Assembly (NCBI GenBank): GCA_004556395.1 | Contig: SFHK01000029.1 | Coordinates: forward strand, 1-37,018 | Direction: 5' to 3' | DNA length: 37,018 bases | From: Clostridiales bacterium | GTDB taxonomy: Bacteria; Bacillota; Clostridia; Christensenellales; Aristaeellaceae | Shown: in pieces, positions 31,541 through 37,018 of the stretch | Numbering within the stretch: the stretch's first letter is position 1 | How the letters are laid out: every line of letters starts with the position of its first letter | The notes under the pieces: model-generated | Told to the model about the DNA's origin: nothing | The model's input: the letters and a program-made list of their open reading frames with translations, nothing else | The model's database searches: none | Translations under genes and position numbers: made by a program

Positions 31541-31607
31541 CGCTGTTTTCAATAAAAACCGGGCGGACTGCGTGAGAGCGGTCCGTCCGGTTTCATTGAA
31601 AACAGCG
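31541..31607 (-). terminator. Long hairpin terminator of the histidine phosphatase gene
   Basis: Inner arms aaccgggcggac / gtccgtccggtt form the terminator stem, with AAACCGG..CCGGTTTTTATTG on the minus strand. Outer arms cgctgttttcaat (31541-31553) and attgaaaacagcg (31595-31607) are perfectly complementary, so the entire 67 bases fold into one hairpin that abuts the stop codon (31608-31610). Upstream, 31450-31530 contains short palindromes such as tcgtcgat-ggt-atcgacga. Confidence 0.75.
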
Positions 31608-32201
31608 TCAGTCCATATCCGGGGTGAGGTTCCAGAGGCGGAGGCGCCAGCGGTTGTTTTCGCAGCGGAAGATGCTGACGGAGGCGTTGCCGCAGGACAT
31701 CTGGCGGCCGACGCGGGCGCCGAGGACGACCTCGGCCATGGCGGTGATGAGGCCGGCGTGGGCGACGGCGGCGACGCGCGTGAGGGTTTCCTCGGCGGCG
31801 ACGAGGTCGAGGAACTCCTGTGCGCGGGCGAGCATATGCGCGCCGCTTTCGCAGTCGATGCCCAGCGGGGCGTAGTCGAAATTTTTACGGCAGGCGAGGT
31901 AGCGTTCGCCGTACAGGGCGGTCATGTCGTCGCAGGTCTTTCCGCGCATCGAGGTGTTGTTGATTTCGCGGATGATGGTGCTGAACGTGCGCGGAACGCC
32001 AGGGAACAGAATGTCCGCCGTCTGCTGCGCGCGGCGCACGTCGCTCACGTACAGGCGATCGAACGTCAGGTTCCGCACGTGTCTGCGCGCGGCTTCGGCC
32101 TGCGCCTCGCCCTTTTCCGTGAGCGGCACGGGCGCCCAGCCCGCGTGCGTGCCGGTGAAATTCGCCAGACTTTCGCCGTGACGGATCATATACAAATCCA
32201 T
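31608..32201 (-). CDS. Histidine phosphatase family protein (phosphoglycerate mutase-like)
   Basis: Cytoplasmic enzyme of 197 residues. The phosphohistidine motif LYMIRHGESLANFTG is at residues 3-17. The second Arg is in YVSDVRRAQQTADIL, and the second catalytic His is in VAAVAHAGLITAMAEVVLG. This is the cobC/GpmB-like branch; the substrate is unknown. ATG 32199-32201 has TGGAGGAAG upstream. Divergent from the acyltransferase gene. Confidence 0.9.
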   Translation of the reverse strand: MDLYMIRHGESLANFTGTHAGWAPVPLTEKGEAQAEAARRHVRNLTFDRLYVSDVRRAQQTADILFPGVPRTFSTIIREINNTSMRGKTCDDMTALYGERYLACRKNFDYAPLGIDCESGAHMLARAQEFLDLVAAEETLTRVAAVAHAGLITAMAEVVLGARVGRQMSCGNASVSIFRCENNRWRLRLWNLTPDMD

Positions 32202-32330
32202 ACGCTTCCTCCAGATGACCGTTTTCTTCCATTTTACCGCGTTTTCGCGCCGGGCAAAAGCATGCGCGCATGAAATTTTCGCGAGGAAGCGGAATTTTCC
32301 GATTTGTTGATAGCGTTCTTCTCGCGGGTA

Positions 32331-32339
32331 TGGTAGAAT
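32331..32339 (+). promoter_or_regulatory. Candidate extended -10 promoter of the acyltransferase gene
   Basis: TGGTAGAAT with the TGn extension; TTGATA at 32307-32312 is 21 bases upstream, too far for a standard -35. Leader about 25 bases. Confidence 0.4.
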
Positions 32340-32370
32340 ACTTTATACGTTTTTTCCGGGAGTGAGCGGC

Positions 32371-34035
32371 ATGAGGGAGCGGCTGAGGGGCGCGTTTCAA
32401 AGGGCTTTCCGCGCGTTTGCGGTGGGGGTGATCTCTCTGCTGGCGCGTGCGCTGTTCGGCGCGCGGGTGTGCGCGGACGGCGGGGCGATCGACGACAACG
32501 CGCTGTTTCTGTGCGCGCACGAGTCCGTGTGGGATTTCGCGTTTCTCATTTACGCGCTCCGGCCGCGCCGGGTGCGCTTTGTGGCCACGAGCATCGAGTT
32601 TGAGAAGAGCCGGTTCACCGCGTGGCTGCTCACGTCGCTGGGCGTGATTCAGAAAAAGCAGGGCGCGACGGATATTTCCTGCGTTCGCCAGATGGTGCGC
32701 GCGGCGAGGGAGGGCGACGTGGTCGCCGTGTATCCCGCCGGAATGACCAGCTGCGACGGCCGTCCCGCGTGGAAAATGCAGCCCGGCACCGGAAAGCTGG
32801 CGCGGCTGATGGGCGCGTCGGTTTATGCGGCGACGCCGCGCGGCGCGTTTCTGAGCCATCCGCGCTACGCGCACACGCTTCACCGCGGGCGCGTGGATGT
32901 GTACATTCAGCGGCTGTTTACCGCCGAGGAAGCGCGGAAAACGCCGCCGGAGGCGATTCAGGCGGCGGCGGAGAGGGCGCTGGCCTTCGACGAATGGCGG
33001 TGGCAGGCGAAGGAGCGCGTGCGTTTTCACGCGCTGAACCGCGCCAGAGGCGTGACGCGCGCTCTGTACATGTGCCCGCATTGCGGCATGTACGGCGGCA
33101 TGCGCGAGCTTTCGAACGCCGTGACGTGCGACGTCTGCGGCATGCGCGCAGAAATCGACGAATACGGCTTCTTCCGCGCCACGCGGAACACCTGCACGCG
33201 GCGCATGGACAAATGGGTGGACATGGAGCTGGACAAGCTGCGGCAGGATCTGGCCGCGGACGATTTCGCGCTGTACGCGCCGGTGACGCTGAAGCGCCCG
33301 CGCGCGAAGGCGCCCGGCTATGAGACGGCGGACGAGGGCGAGCTGCGGCTCACGAAGACGGAGCTGCGCTTTTCGTCGAAGACGCAGACGCTTTCGTGGA
33401 CGTTCGCCGACTTCCAGTATCTGGTTATGAACGACGTGGATTTCCTGCACATCAACGCCGTGAACGGCGCGTACCGGTTCGTGTTCGCCGATCCCCGGCC
33501 GATCATGCGCTGGTTCTTCGCCCACCGCATGCTGGTGGGCGGGCAGCCGGAGGGCGAGGGAACGGCCGCCTCGCCGGTCATGCCGGAGGGCGCGGCGAGC
33601 GGGGAACGAATCGCCGTGGACGCGCCGGCGGCGCGGGAAGAGGATAGCGCCGGAAAGGCTCCGATTGCGCAGGAAGCGGACGGCGAGCGTGTTCAGAGCG
33701 CGCGCGTTGCCGTAGGCGGGTCAACGACACGGGAAACCGTGCCGGTCGCGCGGGAAGCGGACGGCGAGCGTGTTCAGAGCGCGCGCGTTGCCGTAGGCGA
33801 GTCGACGACGCGGGAAACCGTGCCGGTCGCGCGGGAAGCGGACGGCGCTGCGGATGTGCCGGCGGCGCGGGAGGCTGTGTCGGTGGAACGGAAGACGCAC
33901 AGCGCTGAGGATGCGCCGATTGCGCAGGAAACGGACGGCGCTTTCAAGGCTGATCGGGAAGCGTGTTCAACCGCGGACGCGTCGGCCGCGCAGAATGCGG
34001 AGAGCGCCGTGAGTGAAACGTCCGCGGAGAAATAA
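32371..34035 (+). CDS. 1-acyl-glycerol-3-phosphate acyltransferase-like protein with zinc ribbon and repeat tail
   Basis: Protein of 554 residues, more than twice the size of ordinary PlsC. Residues 1 to about 225 are the acyltransferase: the HxxxxD motif is H50-ESVW-D55 (LCAHESVWDF), with a basic IEFEKS segment and VAVYPAGMTSCDGRPAW in place of the usual EGTRS block. A zinc ribbon follows (CPHCG.., C235; CDVCG, about residue 255). Then comes a helical plus beta region resembling a PH-like fold (about 270-390). The last 155 residues are Ala/Glu/Arg-rich, with two full 27-residue (81-bp) repeats and a partial third. Phospholipid synthesis is inferred. ATG 32371 with CGGGAG upstream is preferred to GTG 32362. 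Confidence 0.78.
   Translation: MRERLRGAFQRAFRAFAVGVISLLARALFGARVCADGGAIDDNALFLCAHESVWDFAFLIYALRPRRVRFVATSIEFEKSRFTAWLLTSLGVIQKKQGATDISCVRQMVRAAREGDVVAVYPAGMTSCDGRPAWKMQPGTGKLARLMGASVYAATPRGAFLSHPRYAHTLHRGRVDVYIQRLFTAEEARKTPPEAIQAAAERALAFDEWRWQAKERVRFHALNRARGVTRALYMCPHCGMYGGMRELSNAVTCDVCGMRAEIDEYGFFRATRNTCTRRMDKWVDMELDKLRQDLAADDFALYAPVTLKRPRAKAPGYETADEGELRLTKTELRFSSKTQTLSWTFADFQYLVMNDVDFLHINAVNGAYRFVFADPRPIMRWFFAHRMLVGGQPEGEGTAASPVMPEGAASGERIAVDAPAAREEDSAGKAPIAQEADGERVQSARVAVGGSTTRETVPVAREADGERVQSARVAVGESTTRETVPVAREADGAADVPAAREAVSVERKTHSAEDAPIAQETDGAFKADREACSTADASAAQNAESAVSETSAEK
33673..33861 (+). repeat. 81-bp in-frame repeats in the acyltransferase tail
   Basis: Copies begin at 33673 and 33754 (nearly identical, encoding READGERVQSARVAVG then STTRETVPVA). 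A third starts at 33835 and diverges after its first dozen bases. The 81-base period keeps the reading frame, so copy number could change without breaking the gene. Confidence 0.85.
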
Positions 34036-34046
34036 GAGGTGTGCGC

Positions 34047-34217
34047 TCATCCCGCGCGGGTGAACAGCGCGCGGCGCACGGAGGACAGGAACCACGCGTA
34101 TTCCCGGCTGGACGGGTGCGCGCGCAGAAGCGCGTTCAGACAGCCCGGGCACAGTCGGAACGAACGATAGATGGGGTAGATCGCCGGGTTTGCGCAAAAA
34201 GTGCACTTCCGTTTCAA
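34047..34217 (-). CDS. Small zinc-ribbon-like protein, 56 residues
   Basis: From TTG 34217 the minus strand encodes KRKCTFCANPAIYPIYRSFR then LCPGCLNALLRAHPSSREYA, ending LFTRAG. Two CxxC pairs (residues 4/7 and 22/25) fit a single zinc site; the rest is basic and helical. CCGGAGG lies nine bases before the TTG, which supports this start over an in-frame ATG at 34268 that would sit inside the opposing promoter. The gene ends only 11 bases from the converging acyltransferase gene, with no terminator between. Not recognised as a named family; a nucleic-acid or ribosome-linked role would be a guess. Confidence 0.6.
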   Translation of the reverse strand: MKRKCTFCANPAIYPIYRSFRLCPGCLNALLRAHPSSREYAWFLSSVRRALFTRAG

Positions 34218-34246
34218 GAAATTTGCCTCCGGAGAATAAAATTGCG

Positions 34247-34275
34247 TTGACAGGGAAACAAGGGGCATGTATCAT
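34247..34275 (+). promoter_or_regulatory. Promoter of the RluA-family gene
   Basis: TTGACA (34247-34252), a 17-base spacer and TATCAT (34270-34275), the same pair of boxes as the pepC promoter. Leader of about 30 bases. Confidence 0.75.
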
Positions 34276-34312
34276 CCCATGGAAAGATCGTATGCGGGAG
34301 GAAGGGCGGAAT

Positions 34313-35053
34313 ATGACCGATTGCGTGAGGGATGCGGGCTGGACGATACCGGTTCTGTATGAGGACAACCATCTGCTCTGCGTCGAGAAGCCGGCGAACC
34401 TGCCGGTGCAGGCGGATTCGTCGCTCGACCGCGATCTTCTGTCCATCCTGCGCGACTACATCGGCCGCAGGTACGAGAAGCCCGGCAGGGTTTATCTGGG
34501 GCTTGTGCACCGGCTCGACCGTCCCGTGGGCGGCGCGATGGTGTTCGCGCGAACGTCGAAGGCCGCCGCGCGGCTGAGCGCGCAGTTTGCCGCGCACACC
34601 GTTCAGAAGCGGTATTACGCCGTGCTTCAGGGCGAGCTTCGCGCGGAAACGCGGCTTGAGAACCTTCTGGTGAGCGACGAGCGCACCGGCATGACGCGCG
34701 AGGCGCGGCCGGGCGAGGCGGGCGCAAAGAAGGCGGCGCTGGTTTCCACGCCCCTGCTCGTGCGGGACGGGCTGACGCTGGCGGACGTGCGGCTGGAAAC
34801 CGGACGCAGGCACCAGATTCGCGTGCAGCACCTGCTGGCGGGGCTTCCCTTATGGGGCGACGCGCGCTACGGCGGCGGGAGGCCGGGGCAGCAGATCGCG
34901 CTGTGGGCGCACAGCCTGACCTTCGAGCATCCCACGCTGAAAACGCCGGTCGCGATCGAGTCCCTGCCGCCGCCCGAGGGCGCGTGGCGAAAATTCCCGG
35001 AGTACGCGTCGAAAAACTCACCCGAATACGCAAAGGAGCGTTTTGATGTTTGA
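34313..35053 (+). CDS. RluA-family pseudouridine synthase
   Basis: rRNA or tRNA uridine-to-pseudouridine isomerase of 246 residues. The catalytic Asp is D69 in LGLVHRLDRPVGGAMVFARTS. Other family motifs: LYEDNHLLCVEKPANLPVQ near the start, KRYYAVLQGEL, and TGRRHQIRVQHLLAGLPLWGDARYGGG by position 165-191. There is no S4 domain. ATG 34313 is chosen because GGGAGGAAGGG is upstream; ATG 34292 is an alternative. The RNA target cannot be deduced. It overlaps the following transporter gene by eight bases, implying coupling. Confidence 0.9.
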   Translation: MTDCVRDAGWTIPVLYEDNHLLCVEKPANLPVQADSSLDRDLLSILRDYIGRRYEKPGRVYLGLVHRLDRPVGGAMVFARTSKAAARLSAQFAAHTVQKRYYAVLQGELRAETRLENLLVSDERTGMTREARPGEAGAKKAALVSTPLLVRDGLTLADVRLETGRRHQIRVQHLLAGLPLWGDARYGGGRPGQQIALWAHSLTFEHPTLKTPVAIESLPPPEGAWRKFPEYASKNSPEYAKERFDV

Positions 35054-35924
35054 TCTGTTTCTGGATTCCCTGCTCGACGGCCTGAAGGACGGCGCGTGGA
35101 GCCTGCCGGTTCTGTTTGTCGCCTACCTTCTGATGGAGCTTCTGGAGCGCAGTCAGAAGCTGAACGAGGAAATTCTGCACGGCTACAGCCACAAGGCCGG
35201 GCCGCTGCTGGGCGGGCTTCTGGGCGTGGTGCCGCAGTGCGGCATTTCGGGCGCGGCGGCGACGCTGTTTTCCACCGGCTCCGTCACCGTGGGCACGATG
35301 CTGGCCGTGTTCTTCGCCACGTCCGACGAGATGCTGCCGATTATGCTCTCCTCCGTCGCGGACGGGGACATCCGGCTGTCGTCCATCCTGCTGATCGTGC
35401 TTGGCAAGGCGGCGCTGGGCGTGGCGCTGGGCTATCTGGCCGACCTGCTTCTGACGAAATACATTCGCAGCCAGAAGAACATTCACGGCTTCTGCGAGCG
35501 CGAGCATTGCGCGTGCGACGAGGAAGAGGGCAGCGTGTTCGTGTCGGCGCTGAAGCACACGCTGAAAATCGCGGTGATGCTGATCGCCGTGAACGTGGTG
35601 CTGAACTTCGTGCTGGGCATGATCGGCGTGGAGCGGCTGTCCGGCTCCGTTCTGAACCGGCCGTTTATCGGCGAAATTCTGCTGGCGCTGGTGGGACTGA
35701 TTCCCAACTGCTCCGTGTCCGTGGTCATCACGGAATCCTACCTGAGCGGCCTGATCGGGCTGGGCGGGCTGTTTGCGGGGCTTCTGTCCAACGCGGGCAT
35801 CGGACTTCTGGTGCTGTTCAGGACGAACAAAAATCTGAAGGAGAACCTCGTGATCACGTCCACGCTGTACGGCCTGAGCGCCGCGGCGGGCATTGTGATT
35901 ACGCTTGTGAGCGGACTTTTGTGA
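35046..35924 (+). CDS. Putative manganese transporter (ArsP_2/DUF2899 family)
   Basis: Integral membrane protein of 292 residues with two halves related by a repeat: GLLGVVPQCGISGAAATLFS and LVGLIPNCSVSVVITESYLS, each with a 'G.xPxC' loop, and about eight to nine membrane segments. The middle loop is hydrophilic and Cys/His-rich (HGFCEREHCACDEEEG), a possible metal-binding site. The family has been labelled both arsenic efflux and manganese transporter, so the substrate is uncertain. ATG 35046 has AAAGGAG upstream and lies inside the end of the RluA gene. No yybP-ykoY-type riboswitch can precede it in this position. Confidence 0.85.
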   Translation: MFDLFLDSLLDGLKDGAWSLPVLFVAYLLMELLERSQKLNEEILHGYSHKAGPLLGGLLGVVPQCGISGAAATLFSTGSVTVGTMLAVFFATSDEMLPIMLSSVADGDIRLSSILLIVLGKAALGVALGYLADLLLTKYIRSQKNIHGFCEREHCACDEEEGSVFVSALKHTLKIAVMLIAVNVVLNFVLGMIGVERLSGSVLNRPFIGEILLALVGLIPNCSVSVVITESYLSGLIGLGGLFAGLLSNAGIGLLVLFRTNKNLKENLVITSTLYGLSAAAGIVITLVSGLL

Positions 35925-35939
35925 TTGGGAGGGATTTTC

Positions 35940-36419
35940 GTGCGGCGTGCCGACCGGGAAGTGAAGGACTTTGAGCAGATTCTGGAAATCATGCGCGGGT
36001 GCGACATCTGCGAGCTCGCGCTGAACGACGTGGATGGCTATCCCTATGTGCTGCCGATGAATTTCGCGCTGGTCATGCGGGACGGAAAGCCCGCACTGTA
36101 TTTTCACGGCGCGCGCGAGGGCAAGAAGCTCGACCTGATTGCCCGCGACGGACGCTGCGCGTTTTCGATGAGCCGCGCGCACGTGCTGGAGCTCGCGAAG
36201 GTGGCCTGCGCGACGACGTGGAAGTATGAAAGCGTGCTGGGGCGGGGAAGAATCTCCGTGGTGGACGATCCCGCGGAGGGCGTTGAGGCGCTCAAGGCCA
36301 TCATGCGCCACTACGATCCCGAGCATGCGCACGAGTTTGACGAAAGGCATCTGCGGGCCGTGGTCATCCTGCGCATGGACGTTGAGCATCTGACGGGCAA
36401 GCGGCGCGACCGGAAATAG
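35940..36419 (+). CDS. Pyridoxamine 5'-phosphate oxidase-like (NimA-type) flavin-binding protein
   Basis: Protein of 159 residues with the split-barrel fold of the PNPOx-like/nitroimidazole-resistance group, which binds FMN. It begins VRRADREVKDFEQILEIMRG with CDICELALNDVDGYPYVLPM and ALYFHGAREGKKLDLIARDG, all characteristic, and WKYESVLGRGRISVVDDPAE. A substrate is not assigned. GTG 35940 has GGAGGG (35928-35933) six bases upstream. It starts 15 bases after the transporter gene and is probably the last gene of that operon. Confidence 0.9.
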   Translation: MRRADREVKDFEQILEIMRGCDICELALNDVDGYPYVLPMNFALVMRDGKPALYFHGAREGKKLDLIARDGRCAFSMSRAHVLELAKVACATTWKYESVLGRGRISVVDDPAEGVEALKAIMRHYDPEHAHEFDERHLRAVVILRMDVEHLTGKRRDRK

Positions 36420-36423
36420 CAAA

Positions 36424-36452
36424 AGCGGCGGGGGAAAATTCCTCCGCCGTTG
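36424..36452. terminator. Bidirectional intrinsic terminator
   Basis: Arms agcggcgggggaa / ttcctccgccgtt around a short A loop. The minus strand runs into CTTTTGC (good T-tract); the plus strand has TTGTCTG (weaker). It serves the converging PNPOx-like and surface-protein genes. Confidence 0.75.
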
Positions 36453-36469
36453 TCTGCTGTATATGTTAC

Positions 36470-37018
36470 TTAGGAGTTTTTATCATTAATGCGATAAGAG
36501 ATTGAATTTTGAATGCAATATATCTCGGCATATGAACCCTCTTCAACGAACAGAGTTACACTCCCACAATTTGAGAAAGCATCGTCTTCGATATGTGTGA
36601 CGCTTGCTGGGATTGCTATAGATATGAGACTATTGCAACCATCGAAGGCTTCGGATTCTATCAATTCCACCCTGTCTGGTATTTGCGCGTTATAAAAAGC
36701 TTGATTGCAAATATCACAGACAGAATCGCTATTGTTGTCGGTATGAGCAAGACGATCAAGCGTTTGTATCGGAGTAATCCATGCTTTGCATTGGTTGCAG
36801 TATCTGCCGGAGGATGTTCCCGTGGACGAACAGGTTGGCTCTTGCAGTCTATAATTTACGATAGGATGTACATTGAACAAAATCTCACCAGAAATGTCAT
36901 CTCCAAACATGATCGAGATGGTTGAACTTCCTGCGCCTACTGCTACTATTTCATTATCATTTGATACGTATACAACATTTGGAGTCGAAGAGATAAAATT
37001 GACTGATGATGAATCGAA
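36470..37018 (-). CDS. Big_2 / LRR_5 surface-type protein, C-terminal part (runs off the window)
   Basis: The frame is open to the right edge (182 residues visible, 5' end outside). From the edge: the end of a bacterial Ig-like Big_2 domain (NEIVAVGAGSSTISIMFGDD), then a Cys-rich module with two CxxC pairs (GRYCNQCKAW; HTDNNSDSVCDICN). A BspA-type leucine-rich repeat follows (VELIESEAFDGCNSLISIAI, then SVTHIEDDAFSNCGSVTLFV). Such proteins are secreted or cell-surface, often adhesin-like, in gut Clostridia. The region is clearly AT-richer than everything to its left, a sign of transfer or of a distinct gene class. An internal ATG at 36910 is not considered the start. Confidence 0.85.
   Translation of the reverse strand, partial: FDSSSVNFISSTPNVVYVSNDNEIVAVGAGSSTISIMFGDDISGEILFNVHPIVNYRLQEPTCSSTGTSSGRYCNQCKAWITPIQTLDRLAHTDNNSDSVCDICNQAFYNAQIPDRVELIESEAFDGCNSLISIAIPASVTHIEDDAFSNCGSVTLFVEEGSYAEIYCIQNSISYRINDKNS

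Noticed and set aside
34985..35046. A yybP-ykoY manganese riboswitch before the putative manganese transporter.
   Set aside because: The transporter start overlaps the end of the RluA gene and no such structured leader is present.

Overview
The window looks like a chromosomal segment of a GC-rich (about 60%) spore-former-type Clostridia, probably a gut-associated lineage related to Christensenellales or Oscillospirales. This rests on the Firmicutes gene order (yqfD)-phoH-pgpH-ybeY-cdd-era-recO, strong GGAGG ribosome sites with frequent GTG and TTG starts, intrinsic terminators, and carbohydrate transporters of the LplB/YtcP type. The lineage name is an inference; no rRNA gene is present.

Layout. 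1-760: the end of a probable yqfD gene followed by degenerating tandem copies of its own 3' end, leading into phoH. 751-6507: a tight operon for RNA, ribosome and DNA maintenance (phoH, pgpH, a ybeY-cdd fusion, era, recO). The usual dgkA between ybeY and cdd is gone and the two flanking genes are joined in frame. 6525-8035: a 1.5-kb non-coding array of about ten 137-166 bp units between convergent genes. 8102-10400 (minus): a secreted SurA/PrsA-like protein and mnmA. 10401-10789: a palindromic MITE-like element and a terminator. 10790-14312 (minus): a sugar or oligosaccharide ABC cassette with a divergent AraC regulator (14613-15449). 15545-16856: a DUF6054 protein and a Gfo/Idh/MocA dehydrogenase. 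16897-17229: a collapsed AAA-ATPase-like pseudogene. 17189-18520 (minus): the C1 peptidase PepC. 18604-19860: a DUF4282-like membrane protein gene and a decayed second copy of its 3' half, terminator included. 20008-21986: a cupin/HxlR divergent pair, an EFR1-type flavodoxin-ferredoxin and a truncated SAP-domain protein. 22080-26555: dnaE and a family 2 glycosyltransferase. 26666-30021 (minus): a second ABC cassette. 30246-30399 (minus): elongator Met and initiator fMet tRNAs. 30566-36419: a polytopic membrane protein, a histidine phosphatase, an acyltransferase with a zinc-ribbon and repeat tail, a tiny zinc protein, an RluA pseudouridine synthase, a putative manganese exporter and a PNPOx-like protein. 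36470-37018 (minus): the end of an AT-rich Big_2/LRR_5 surface protein, unlike its neighbours in base composition.

The most unusual items are the ten-unit array after recO, the ybeY-cdd fusion with dgkA loss, the repeated duplication of the yqfD tail that seems to have produced -10 promoter boxes before phoH, the MITE-like palindrome with a solo relative inside the first ABC operon, and the duplicated and decayed gene at 18.6-19.8 kb. No CRISPR array, prophage, transposase or obvious defence system is visible.
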